Origin: Owenia fusiformis
Taxonomy: Eukaryota > Annelida > Polychaeta > Sabellida > Oweniidae
Assembly (NCBI GenBank): GCA_903813345.2
Contig: CAIIXF020000012.1
Location: 35,446,528 to 35,510,527 of the forward strand
DNA: 64,000 bases
Direction: 5' to 3'
Of the stretch, positions 1 through 11,700 are shown piece after piece (position 1 is the stretch's first letter; each line of letters begins with the position of its first letter). A program made the translations under genes and the position numbers. The notes under the pieces were generated by a model that did no database searches, was not told where the DNA came from, and saw nothing but the letters and a program-made list of their open reading frames with translations.

Positions 1-1140
1 AAATGCTACTATTGCAACACCGTTACCCATTACCCATATCTGCGTTCTTCTCAAGGCTTTTAAATTTCTAGATATTACTTTTAAATATCACAATGTACTG
101 GACGTTGTTCTATAACATAGTTCAATCGCCTTTAACATGGCAAGCTTTAGTAACCCAATCTATTTTCATAAACCACTGTTAATCCATAGCTTGCAATTGA
201 TGACCCTGACTCCAGTTAGTATCATTCAAAATGGTGGACAAACATCTTTCGTTCTCGGTAAACATGACGAGCTATTGGAAATTATCTGTCATCCATCTGT
301 GGAACAATGATAAACTAGTAGATGTACGTTACCACTGTTTATCAAATTATAACTAAAACATTTTAACTGTGACATTCGTGAGCTTATGTTGATGGGATGC
401 TTGCTTCATCTATGATATAATATGATATGATTATTTATTTCCTCCAATTTGGTGAGCCAACGTGTAAAAACGTCTAATTGACTTTTTAAGAGAGGCCGTT
501 TAGCTACACGTTTAATGGAAATCTTGCACGACGCACATGTAGAATTATTGCTCTCTTTGGATTCCTTCTCTCCGACTGAGTAAAAAGGTAAACAAAAGTG
601 ATAAGATTTAGGGCCCAAAAAGGTAAATTGATAGGGGTACATTTATCCCAGATATCTCGGGCCCTCGGGAAATATCATATTGCCTCTCGGAATAAAACCA
701 ATATTGAATCCCTCTCAGTAAATAACCTTTATATAATAGCATTGTATAACTGCAATATCATTAAACCAACACTCAACCTATACAACTCTTGAGAACGATG
801 TACAACTCCTGGATAGCGTAAACTCCTGAGCAGCGTATACAACTCTTCAACTTGATATATGACATCATACTTTGGGTGGGATAATATGAGGTTATATAAT
901 GGTTGATTCCGTATATCGTGTTTATACTCAAGTGAGTATATGATATATTCACGAGTGACTGAAGGGAATTAATGTTAATTTTAAGTTTCCATTTGTATTG
1001 TTGCTATACTTGTCGCCTAGTATAGTTATTTTCACCAACGTTTACAAAATGTCCGTCTTCCATGTTGTTTTGTGACGTCATGAAACTTTTTTTCAGAAGA
1101 AGCGATCAACAGTACCTAGTAGCGGTCAACAGTACATAAT

Positions 1141-1260
1141 TTTGACCGCTAATCAACCAATCAGAATCGAGTATTTCAGTTGAGGTACTAACAATACATT
1201 TTGTTGTCCGCTCATCAACCAATCAGAATTGAGTATTTCAATTGAGGTACTAACAACACA
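1141..1260. repeat. 62-bp tandem duplication with CCAAT-like motif
   Basis: Two copies, 62 bp apart, of a block containing AATCAACCAATCAGAAT.GAG and GAGGTACTAACAA.AC. Each carries a CCAAT box. The rest of 1-1878 holds no exon I could support. It has short open frames and an imperfect palindrome near 610-715 that resembles the foldback sequences at 37.6 and 47.2 kb. Confidence 0.6.
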
Positions 1261-1578
1261 AAATGACTGATATCTGTTGTCTTTCCAAAATTATATTAGT
1301 TATTTGTAAACAATTTCCATACGGTAAATCAAGGGCATTTAATTTAGAAAATGTATAATCTTTATTTTTCAGATACAATATTGAGATTGCCTCCCGGGGA
1401 TTCGGTATTTTATTTAGTTTGCCTTGTATATCCTTTTGTCTTTGATATAGACAAAGAAACCAAACAAAATACGTTTCGTTCATGGACCACTGACTCACGC
1501 GTTTTATTCATGTCCCGACCTACACCTGTAAACAGAACATAAAACAGTTTCTCTTGTTGTTCAATGATACATTATATT

Positions 1579-1868
1579 GGTGTTTTTGCATCAGCACATT
1601 GGTGTTGTTGCATCATCGATAAGAAACAGAGTGGTGTTGTTGCATCAATAGTGAGGAATTAAAACCACGAATTTATCGCTTCTTGATGATGCTACATGTA
1701 TACCAATGACAGTTTTTAAAAATATAGATCATGTGCTAACTGCATGTGTATGATTATTGAGCAACTCGTCCTAGAAATGGGTGTAAATTGGGAAAACAAA
1801 ACATCGTACGAAAATTTATCACCGGAAGTCTGGCCATCTTGATGCAACAACACGGTGTTGTTGCATCA
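1579..1868. promoter_or_regulatory. Cluster of four GGTGTTGTTGCATCA motifs, one in a palindrome
   Basis: The 15-mer GGTGTTGTTGCATCA occurs at 1601, 1633 and 1854, with a one-base variant at 1579. The last copy forms a perfect 14-bp inverted repeat with a 1-bp spacer (1840-1868). Such clustering upstream of a gene could be a protein-binding array, or a remnant of a small repeat element. No promoter elements were recognised. Confidence 0.4.
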
Positions 1869-1878
1869 CGATACCCCC

Positions 1879-2121
1879 CAGTGGTAATACCATTTCACTC
1901 CCTATCCCTTCCAATTCCCTCCCATGCACTTAATTTCCAGGTTTAATGTCTTGGGCTAGAACGTGCAACTTGATCCTGAGAACTTTAAATCTAATGAGAA
2001 ACAGTGGTATATAATACGACTTTCCCTATCACTTCCAATCTCCTGCCATACGCTTCATTTCTAGGTTTAATGTCTGGTGCTAGAACATGCGACTTAATGG
2101 TGACAACTGTAAATCCTATAA
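1879..2121 (+). repeat. Tandem duplication of the GPCR exon's 3' splice site
   Basis: Two head-to-tail copies of about 122 bp (1879-2001 and 2002-2121). Each holds a pyrimidine tract, an acceptor (TTTCCAG at 1941, TTTCTAG at 2064) and the same exon start reading LMS.AR(T)C. Copy 1 is in the same phase but meets a TAA about 25 codons later, just inside copy 2, so only copy 2 leads into the long receptor frame. Copy 1 looks like a decoy acceptor or a broken exon copy. Confidence 0.75.
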
Positions 2122-4650
2122 AAAGATCTGAGGTCAACATTACATGGAAGCAAGCAGAATGTCAAGAAAATGTCACTGACACGTTCATGTGTGTCAAAGT
2201 GAAGAAATCCGGTCTGGATCAGGATAACAACAGCACAGCATGTCTAGCACGACGGCCGTGCAAGTGCACCAGATCTTGGTATTACGAGCTGCAAAGAGGA
2301 GAAATCAACTGCGAAAATGTCGGACTGTACACAATGCCCATAAATATATCACTAGATGTGAAAGGCGTGTTTGCAAGATCAAACAAAATACGTTACATAG
2401 AAAATGGAATGTTTCATAGATTGCCAAATCTCAAGCGTTTGGATCTTAGTCGAAATGAGATACTTGAAATATCTTCGTTCGGATTCAAAGGGCTGCGTAA
2501 ACTCGAACTGCTAGATATAATTCTAAATAAGCAGCGACTGAGGGTGGGGAACAGGTCATTTGGAGGATTACACAAGTTGAAGGAATTGCAACTAGTTCGT
2601 TCTTTGTTGGAATATCCAATAAACAGTAAACCGTTTCATAATTTAACTTCTCTGGAGTTATTAGATATTAAAGGATGTGGTATAAAACGTGCAGAAGATG
2701 TTTTTCTTCCTAATCCAGACCTGCTACAAGACTTAAGCATATGGCATCTAGATAAATTCAATGTTATGTTTAGAAACCCAACAGACTACAGTAACCTGTT
2801 GAAGCTAGATGTAGAATACGTTTCAAAAAATGAGACAATATCAGCTGGACAATTTAATGGGTTGAATAAACTTGACATGTTAATCCTCATGAATATAGAT
2901 ATACCACTTCTGAAACCGGCAATGTTTGAAGGTCTTGATTCACTGACACTCTTGCGTATGTGGGATTGTCATATCCTTATAATCGAGCCACACGTGTTTA
3001 CACAAATTAGAAATATTGAAGTCATATCGATCCGACAACAAACATTACCAAAATACCCAATGTCATTATTTCAAGGACTAGAGAATTTGACATATGTTGA
3101 GAGCTATCATGAGGAATTCTGCTGCATCGTTCCAACAACAGTCGAAACATGTTACCCACAGCTAGACCACCTGTCTTCGTGTGGAGATCTTGTGAAGAAC
3201 GACATACTCCGGGTATCACTGTGGACATTTGGTATATGTATACTCCTTGGAAACAGTGCCGTAATTTTATACCGCTACAGGGAAGCCGGAACGCAGTATA
3301 ATTATATTAACCGAATATTAATAATGAATCTTTCATTATCGGATATGATTATGGGAGTATACATTATCATAATTGCTGCGATGGATATGAAATACAGAGA
3401 CACCTACTTTCAAAACCTTGGTATCTGGACCAAAAGTAGCCTGTGCATGGCTTCTGGATTTATTGCATCATTGTCAAGTGAGATGTCTGTGTATATCCTC
3501 GTTGTCATGACGTTTGACCGGTTCCTCAAAATAGTTTTTCCCTTTAAAGTGTGGTTACATTTTTCCAAGCGTGTTGTACATGGTGTTCTCATCGTTGGCT
3601 GGACTCTTTGCATAACTTTAACAGCTTTACCACTTCTTCCGCTTGATTACTTCAGACCTCGTGAATTCTACACGCAATCCGGCTTTTGCTTACCACTAAT
3701 GTTGAATTATGATCCTTCAAAAGAAGCCATGTTAAACGCACGTAAAAGCACCGGATTGGAGGACGGCATTGCTTTAAACAGACAAAGACAGCAAACTTAC
3801 TCCCATTTTAACGGTTGGGAGTATTCTTTTGCTCTTTTTAATGTTGTCAATCTTTTCGCCTTTCTTCTTATAGCTGCTGGCTACTTGGCTATATTTGTTG
3901 CTACTATGATCTCTAAATCAAAATCCAAACAAGGCTCGGGACAAGAGCAAGAAAGGAGGATGGCGTTAAAATTGATGTGGATCGTGGGTACCGACTTCTG
4001 CTGCTGGGTTCCAGTAATAATCATGGGATTCCTAACCTATTACAAGGTAGCGCTCCCAGGTTGGTTGCACATGCTCTTGTATTACCTCAGTATTTAACGT
4101 TATATCAATATGGATAAGCATCTACTATGTAATTCTCATTACTATGATATTTTCAAATCATAATACTAGTACCGGTATTTAAATTCCACCATGTAGTTTG
4201 ATATAAAAAACAATGATATCTAACTTACAACTAAAGTTACCAAACTGTATAAAAACACAGATGGACAATGGACATTGGGAAGGAACCAATGCCATGAAGT
4301 CTTATCAATGATATCTGACTTCCAACGAAACCATATTTCACCAAAGACGTGATTCTCTTTTAATTCAATAAGTGAAATTTCATTGAACCAATATAACCTC
4401 AAGGACATTAGGAAATTTTACTTTATTTTCCTTAATATTCATTTCAGGAGAAATTGTTGCCTATGTAAGTATTTATGTGTTGCCAATCAACAGCGCTATC
4501 AACCCGATACTCTACACATTTAGCACACTTCCTTGGAACAAGCTATGGAAGAAGTGCAAGTGTAGATCTGCACCTCAACCACAACCGGCGCCAACACCAA
4601 GGAACACAAATGACACAGCAGCATTGGCCACGATAAGCACTAAGCTTTGA
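2065..4650 (+). CDS. Leucine-rich-repeat GPCR (GRL101/LGR-like), 5' partial; exons 2065..4059 and 4448..4650
   Basis: Plasma-membrane receptor with an LRR ectodomain and a rhodopsin-type seven-helix domain, expected to signal through G proteins; the ligand is unknown. The exon opens after a TTTCTAG acceptor with a two-base partial codon, so at least one 5' exon is missing. A Cys cluster (CKC...INC, LRRNT-like) precedes about ten LRRs with N-glycosylation sites, then a Cys-rich cap (EFCC). The 7TM part shows GNSAV in TM1, LSLSD in TM2, DRF in place of DRY, CWVP in TM6 and, only in the second exon, NPILY in TM7. The donor at 4060 (CCAG|GT) joined to the acceptor at 4447 rebuilds the Gly codon of ALPGEIVAYV, the order usual in this family. 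Extracellular loop 2 is unusually long (about 60 residues). The reading frame also runs back to 2004, but that part is probably intron. Total visible about 731 aa. Family call is strong; which subfamily member is not resolved. Confidence 0.9.
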
Positions 4651-5045
4651 ATGTTCAAACCAAATGACAGAGCTATAAGTCAAATATACAGAGTAATCGG
4701 TGGTCACTAGGCGGTGGGTGACACTCAAACAAGATAGACACGTGATAGAACTATCAAACACTAGAAGTAGAATGATATACAAATGACACAGCAACATTGG
4801 CCACGATAAGCACTAAACGTTGAATGTTCAAACCAAATGACAGAGCTATAAGTCAAATATACAGAGTAATCGGTGGTCACTAGGCGGTGGGTGACACTCA
4901 AGCAAGATAGACACGTGATAGAACTATCAAACATTAGAAATAGAATGATATACCAGTGCAAATGACACAACAGCATTGACCACGATAAGCACTAAACTTT
5001 GAATATTCGTACTAATGTGGACGAGCTATCAGTTGAGGAACTATT
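4606..5045 (+). repeat. Tandem array founded by the GPCR's terminal codons (about 175-180 bp unit)
   Basis: The unit starts AATGACACAGCAGCATTGGC, which encodes the last NDTAALATISTKL residues and the stop codon at 4648-4650. It repeats at about 4781 and, degenerate, at about 4961. Later copies keep the codons and the stop but have no upstream exon, so they are non-coding copies amplified from the 3' end of the gene. Confidence 0.85.
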
Positions 5046-5530
5046 AGTTCTAAACTTTGAATGTTCATGTCAAAGTGGTAGATCCATCAGTTTGGAAACA
5101 GGGTGATATCGCGGCCTGTTGTTAATAATAAAGACATATGTGACACATGTGTCTTTACATGTCCAAGTGATAGAACTTATAGACAAATGAAACGACAGGA
5201 TCCGGCACTATTAGCACTAAACTTTGAATGTTCATGTCAAAGTGGTAGATACATCAGTTTGGAAACAGGGTGAAATCGCGGCCTGTTGTTAATAATAAAG
5301 ACATATAAGTGACATTTGTGTATTTACATGTCCAAGTGATGGAACTTATAGACAAATGAAACGACAGGATCTGGCATTATAAGCACTACATTTTGAATGT
5401 TCGTGCCAAAGTGGATGATCTATCAGTTTGGAGACATGGTGATATCGCGGCCTGTTGTTAATAATAAGCACATATGTGACGTTTGTGTCTTTGCATGTCC
5501 AAGTGATGAATTATTAGCACTAGCATGAAC
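5046..5530 (+). repeat. Tandem array, about 170-180 bp unit with GATATCGCGGCCTG core
   Basis: Three copies (starting near 5046, 5217, 5388) sharing CTAAACTTTGAATGTTC.TG, CAGTTTGGAAACAGGGTGA, ATCGCGGCCTGTTGTTAATA and TCCAAGTGATGGAACTTA. They share the CTAAACTTTGAATGTTC segment with the preceding array, so they evolved from it. AATAATAAAGACAT in each unit could act as a poly(A) signal for the GPCR. Confidence 0.8.
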
Positions 5531-5539
5531 CATTTTTAT

Positions 5540-6112
5540 ATAATACTGACCAAGTGATTGAAGTTTTAGTAAAACAAATGTGGTGATTACTTATGAACAC
5601 TAGCATGAAACATTTGTATATATAGGTTTAGGTGATATAACTATTAGATACAATAAATGGGGTTAGATACTATGGACATTAGTTGACATTTAAAAGAAAC
5701 GAGAAGATGAATTCTGAACACTTATAATAGCTTGTAATAATTGTGTCTAAATATTCAAGAAGTGGGACTTGCTGACACAAGAAATGGGGTTATGAACACT
5801 AGCATGTAACATTTGTGTCTGTATATCCAAGTGATAGACCTACCAAAAGAAACGAGGTGATTTATGAACGCTACATTTGTGTCTATATGTCCAAGTAAAA
5901 GAACAAGAAAAAAGAAACGAGGTGGTGAATTTTAAATACTAGCATGTAATATTTGTGTCTATGTCCAAGTAAAAGAACAAGAAAAAAGAAACGAGGTGGT
6001 GAATTTTAAATACTAGCATGTAATATTTGTGTCTATTTATTCAAGGAATAGAACTATCACACAAAAGAAACGAGGTGATGAATTATGAACACTAGCAAGT
6101 AACATTTATGTC
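5540..6112 (+). repeat. Degenerate tandem repeats (about 70-80 bp) with GAAACGAGGTGATGAATT
   Basis: Successive blocks of ACTAGCATGTAA.ATTTGTGTCTAT, TCCAAGTAAAAGAACAAG and AAGAAACGAGGTG.TGAATT. Two neighbouring copies at 5895-6035 are almost identical, a recent duplication. The block continues the arrays downstream of the GPCR. From 6113 to 6507 I see no gene or repeat. Confidence 0.7.
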
Positions 6113-6507
6113 GATGTCTTGTGTCATTCAAAATTTAATAAAACATGGCTATTTGGGATTTATTTATTCATACATCTGTGAATGACATGAACATTAAATC
6201 ACTTTAACAACTTCTACTATGAATACATGTGCACTATGATACTTGCAATTAGCGCTCCTCTCCGTAAGTTTGGCAACTGGGAGTTTTCATTGTATATCAT
6301 ATCAACGCCTGACAATGTTAGAATCTTAATTTTGTTCCACAATTGAAATATCTCGGGAAATGACAAAAATGACGAATTTTTTCGCCAAACGCAAACGAGA
6401 TTTCAATGATTCATTCAAAAAGAGACTTCCGGCTGCCAAGCTTATGCGGGGAGATAGTGAATGTAAAAATAACAATATAATCACTTTGTACAATTTTCTG
6501 CATGTGC

Positions 6508-7597
6508 AGGGTGGGCCAAAAAAATTTGAAACTTTTTTAAAAGGCTAGAAAAGTATCAAAACATAAGGGTATTGCCATAAAAAATGATTTACAGAATCTT
6601 AAGGATAGGCATATATTACCATTTAAATACTAAAGCTAAACTGGACTTCAATCTTTTTTATCAGATCTATGAATATCAATGGTCTATTGTTCATGTGTCC
6701 GAGATTTACCGTTTTTCCTAGACAATGTTTCATTTATGTGATCAACAATAACACATTCATTATGTTAACTAAATCTGTTACAATCTTGGATAACTGTTCA
6801 ACCAATGTCTAGTACAGTTTATATCAGTATCTAGTCACTATGATATTATGTATCTATTGATTATTTATTAAACAAATTTTATGCATCAACCTTTCACCTT
6901 CTCTACAAGGAGACATGGGCAGAACTGGTGAATGGCGCGATCCAGCGATTCTTGTAGTAGTTCTCTCCACTTCTCCTGCAGAACTTCTTTTAGTTTAACA
7001 ATAGTTTGTGGGGGATTACCATTAACTGCAATAAGCTGCTCCAGGTGCCCCCAATGGTGATAGTCACAGGAGTTTGCATCTGGGGTATTTGGCAGCCATT
7101 CATCAGGACTAATGAATCAAGGCTTATTCTCCTCCAGATATTCCAAAGTGACTTTTGCCCGATGGCTGGGAACGATACGGAAGGTGAAAGGGGATGCATA
7201 GAACATTTGTTTAATAGATAATTAAATACAATATAACATAATACCATATAGTGACTAGATACTGATATAAACTAGACATTGAGGTAGACATTGTTTAAAC
7301 AGTTATCCAAGATTGTAGCAGATTTAGTGAACATTATGAATGTGTTATTGTTGATCACATAAAATCATAGAAAGTCACATTTTCTAGGAAAAATGGTAAA
7401 TCTCGGACACATGAACAATTGACCATTGATATTCAAAGATCTGACAAAAATATTTGAAGCCAGTTTTAGCTTTAGCATTTAACTGGTAAAATATGCCTAT
7501 CCTTAAGTTTCTGTAAATAATTTTTTATGGCAATACCCTTATGTTTTGATACCTTTTTAGCCTTTTAAAAAAGTTGCAAAATTTTTTGGCCCACCCT
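6508..7597. mobile_element. Non-autonomous mariner-like element with about 390 bp terminal inverted repeats
   Basis: Ends read AGGGTGGGCCAAAAAA and its reverse complement. The arms (about 6508-6890 and 7195-7597) match over nearly their whole length, including AAAGGCTA..AA..TATC and the CAGTATCTAGTCACTATA block. Only about 300 bp of internal sequence is left, a transposase tail. Structure and length fit a deleted Tc1/mariner-superfamily copy. I could not fix the target duplication. Confidence 0.85.
6891..7194 (-). pseudogene. Transposase C-terminal fragment (mariner-type DDE)
   Basis: Read on the minus strand, the segment encodes, with frame breaks, a stretch resembling the end of mariner transposases: a WLPNTPDANSCDYHHWG motif (compare the family's W-P-xSPDxNPxDY-xxWG catalytic block), then an LKEVLQEKWREL helix. 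The usual S-P-D-x-N-P is altered to T-P-D-A-N-S, and everything N-terminal is missing. It cannot be an active transposase. Confidence 0.65.
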
Positions 7598-7978
7598 CTA
7601 CATGTATATTTGGAATGTACCACACTACCAGTATAAGTTTTGATAACAAAGTCACGCTGTTGTTCAGAATAAAACGGTGTACTATCAATCTGTTTTTAAG
7701 TCAATTTTACAGAATATTGTCAGCCCTGTATTTAATGCCCCTTGAATGGGAACTAGTCTTTGCTGTGCTTGCATATGCAAAGCTAAACAGCTGTGAAATC
7801 ATTAGAGACAATTTCTCCTGTTTACTTCTAGAGGGACTTTACATGATACTGTGATCAAAGGATGTACATCATAATTTTTGACACATCTTGTTTTGGAAGA
7901 AGCTGGGGAAATGTCCAATAGTAAGGATGCAATGCCCTATGTAATTTAGCGACCATATTAAAACATGTTATAATTGTC

Positions 7979-8790
7979 GTATTAGCCACTAGGTCTGGCA
8001 TGCCCAAAATGGGAAAGTGTCCAATTTGAAGAATGCAGTGCCGTATGTTGTAATGCTATCATAGTAACACATGGCATAATTGCTGCATTAGCAACTTGGT
8101 CTGACATTGCCCAATCTGAGAAAGTTTCCAATTTGAAGAATATAGTGTGCCGTGTAGTTATGTTGCCATAGTAACACATGGCATAATTGTCGTATTAGCA
8201 ACTGGGTCTGGCATTGCCCAATGTGGTAAAGTGTCAAGTTTGATGAATTCAGTGACGTAAGTATTTATGCTACCATAGTAACACAAGGCATGATTGTTGT
8301 ATTAGCAACTGGGTCTGGCATTGCCCAAGCTGCGAGAGTGTCCAATTTGAAGAATACAGTGCCGTATAAAGTTATGATGCCATAGTAACACATGGCATAA
8401 TTGTTGTTCTGTAATAATAATAGGATTTTATTAGTACTGATGCCCTTTTAGGGCCAAACGTACATCCGACATACAATTTACAATATTAGCAACTATTACA
8501 AGTATTACAACTATTACAATATTAGCAACGTATTAGTAACTAGGTCTGGCATTGCCCAATGTGGTAAAGTGTCAAGTTTGAAGAATGCAGTGCCGTATGC
8601 ATTATGCTGCCACAGTAACACATGGCATGATTGTTGTATTAGCAACAGCGCAACATAATTGAAGAATGCAGTGCCGTATGCATTATGCTACCATAGTAAC
8701 ACATGGCATGATTGTTGTATTAGCAACTGGATCTCGCATTGCCCAATCTGGGAAAGTGTCCAGTTTGAAGAATGCCGTGCCGTATGTAGT
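7979..8790 (-). repeat. Seven-unit tandem array (about 107 bp) derived from the SLC13 terminal exon
   Basis: Units begin GTATTAGCAACT.GGTCTGGCATT and continue CCCAAT..G..AAAGTGTC.A.TTTGAAGAAT.CAGTGCCGTA and ACCATAGTAACACATGGCAT. Copies start near 7979, 8083, 8190, 8299, 8530, 8635 (shortened) and 8717. The last copy is part of the real SLC13 last exon, where it encodes [13 protein letters not shown] and the residues up to the stop. The unit length is not a multiple of three, and the downstream copies are non-coding. The upstream stretch 7598-7978 shows no gene. Confidence 0.85.
8403..8529. repeat. Insertion between units of the SLC13-tail array
   Basis: Between two array units lies unrelated sequence: AATAATAATAGGATTTTATT, then a short ATTACAA.TATTAGCAACT-type internal duplication that leads back into the array. 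On the minus strand it offers AATAAAA, a possible poly(A) signal about 260 bp past the SLC13 stop codon. Confidence 0.4.
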
Positions 8791-11700
8791 TATACTGAAT
8801 GTTACGATGAGTACACAGAATATATTCATGGCTATACCGGTCTTCACCTGAAAAAATAAAGTGAAATGGTGTTTAGGAGGTTTCATATTTGGAAATCTTA
8901 TACAAAGCTAATAAATATCAATGACCAATGATCCTAAGATGATCATACGTTAACACGATTGCATTGGGTAGTGTAGTAGGACTACATTCACTTACCATAT
9001 CAATGATCCTAAGATGACCATATGTAAACACGATTGCATTAGGTGGTGTAGCTACAGGGAGCATAAAGGCGAAGGAACATGCTAGTGTTGCTGGTATCAT
9101 AAACAGCAATGGATGAACGTTGATACTGACTCCCTGGAAGAAATAATAGTTGATAGTAAATAACTCAGATTAAAACAAGATATTGACAGTTTATAAAGTT
9201 GTCAAAAATTTTAACGATTTTATCCCAAGATCTCCAGGATGGGCCAAAAGATTCCACATTTTAAACTCTAAATAATGCATAGTAATATATTTTCTCAATA
9301 TTTTTGCTGGGTATGCAGGATTGAAATTTTTCAATTGTCTCTGAAATGGGATCTTTGGCAGTTTTTAAATAAAAAGGGTTTACAAGTGCCTTAAATAATG
9401 CAACCAAAGACTTGTCTATATTGAGGATAAGAAATGCAAGGGGCGGGATATCTGACGAGATCATATAAAATACACCCCCTCAAATAGTATGGCAACTATG
9501 ACGCTAGATTGGATAGAATGTTTCCATCTACTTACATTTAATTGATGTTATCTTACAATAGTTGGCACAATGGTAAAAGCGCAAAACGTTCAAACACCCA
9601 CCCGGCCGAAAATTCTTTCAAAATCATGCGGTTTTCACCATTCTTAGCAACTTTAAAGAGAATTTGGGCCGAAACTGTCAAATTTGAGGCCCCTTGGATT
9701 ATTTAAAAAAGTGATAATTTCTTAGCAAAAGCTGGCTACGGGCTTGGATATACTTACTAATTCTGCAAGTATTGGGAGAAATATTGAAGCAGCCGCCGTG
9801 TTACTCGTCACCTCTGTAAACGTAGCCACTATTACACAAAGGAGCAGTACAAATACAACCGTGGGGACGTCCTTTAGTCCTTCCATCTGGCCTCCAAGCC
9901 ACGCTGATAGTCCTGATTCCTATAACAAAAAAGCAAGTGCAAGGTTTAGCGTTTGGAAAGTTCTAGTTTTGATTGAATTTATAACACTCTCCTTTGGAGT
10001 TACCTTTTGATAGCCTGTAGTCGCGCATAAGAGGGATACTATACAGGGTGTCCATAAATGCTCTACAATTACAATACGGAGTTTGCGTCAAGTGTAAAGA
10101 GACTTTATGAAAAACCTGTATAAATTATCAGGCACGAGGTAGTCACACTTTGTAAACAATAGTGTAACGACCCTGGGTAGCTAAAGTATGACAGCCTAAG
10201 TTTTGATAGCTCGGGGTAGTGCATCTGAAAGCTCCTGGGTTTGATTGCCGCATGGGTCACTACAATTCAGTACACTTCCTTTTATGTCTGTAATTTTTGG
10301 CCCCTTTTAATTTTTAGCCCTCCGTTTTTATCAGGTCCTTATTTTGACATTTTTTCTGCTTTCTATTGGTATATTCAAACCTAGGACATTAATTAGGGTT
10401 AATTTTGATTCACGTTTACTCAACTTACTCAACTGCGTTTTGACAGCTGCGTAGTTAGCTTGTATGATTTCTAAAATAAGCTTTTTAGGCCTTGTGTCTT
10501 ACCTTGCACGCTGCAGCTAGTGCGAATGATCCCCCTAAAATGAGTATAATATTCCAGGGGAACTTCTCCTGCACAGTGGCCCAGTCGAGGAGAGCGGGAA
10601 CAGGCCTAGGAGCGTTTGGATCTGAAAGTAATGGAGTGCTTTATTTGTTATGTTTGACTTGGTGAAGAACAGACGTTAGTAGGAATTATAGCCCTCTCGC
10701 AAGGAAAGACAATTTACAATATTGGTGTTGATACGATTTTAGTCATTATCTGTCACTGACTTTCATTAGAGTTTGAATACCAAATTGATAGTAGCTGCTT
10801 ATGAAGACATAAAAATCTGTTAATGAATTTTGATCAACTTATCTGAATGGGCAAGGGATCGGCCTACCATTATTTAATTGGCCTTAAAACCTAACGAAAT
10901 ACCTACCATTTTTAGGTTTGCAGCAGAGAAACGTTGGCTTTTTGGAGGGAAAGATGAAGAGAAGTACTGCAACTGTGATCCCTGTAGATGCATCGGTCAC
11001 AAACCTACAGAGGTAATAGAATAAGGTATGTACAGTCAGTGGATGCTAAAGGCAGCAACATTACACTTTTGTATTATGTCTGGTTCTGTTCGCTTTGTTG
11101 ATGCAATGTCAGATTGACATTGCATTAAAATAGCGAACAAAGCGTCAAAATGATTTTGAAGCATTTGGATCCTTCAAATACAAATACAAATGTCACCATA
11201 TTGTCTCATACACTCCCTAAATAAGGTTTGATGACTGGAGGTGCCGTTTTTTCTCTAGATGCTTTTAAGCTTGTGTTGCTGGGATTTTGAAAAATATGTC
11301 ATGAATCATTATATTATGGACCAGAGTTGAGATTCAAATATGTACATAGACTTTCAGACGCCAAACTTGGGGAAGAAAGAGGTCTGAGTGTACTAACCCT
11401 TTGGGGAAGAGTGAGCCCCAACCGTCTATGAACTGTGGATTTCTTGTAAGCCATAGTAGAGCTAGTAATATGAAATGGCAGAGGACTCCGATCTCTGCAA
11501 ACCTAAAATGAAAACGAAAAATAAATATTTACACTGTGGCTAGTCGATCTATGTGGATGCAGTCATTTATATGCAATGTATCGTGGGTGCTCGCGTACAT
11601 TATAGGGAATGGGATCATTGCAAAAATATGACAGCAAATCGAGGTAAATGATCTCAAAGTTTCTACTAACATTGTGACTTGAAATCTTGCATACATATTC

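Noticed and set aside
1351-1542. Upstream exon of the GPCR
   Set aside because: No donor in the needed phase 1 and no similarity to LDLa, CUB or LRRNT sequence.
4543-4976. Two similar minus-strand frames (CHLY/HWYIILLLVFDSSITC...)
   Set aside because: They are two units of the tandem array read antisense; similarity comes from duplication, not from coding.
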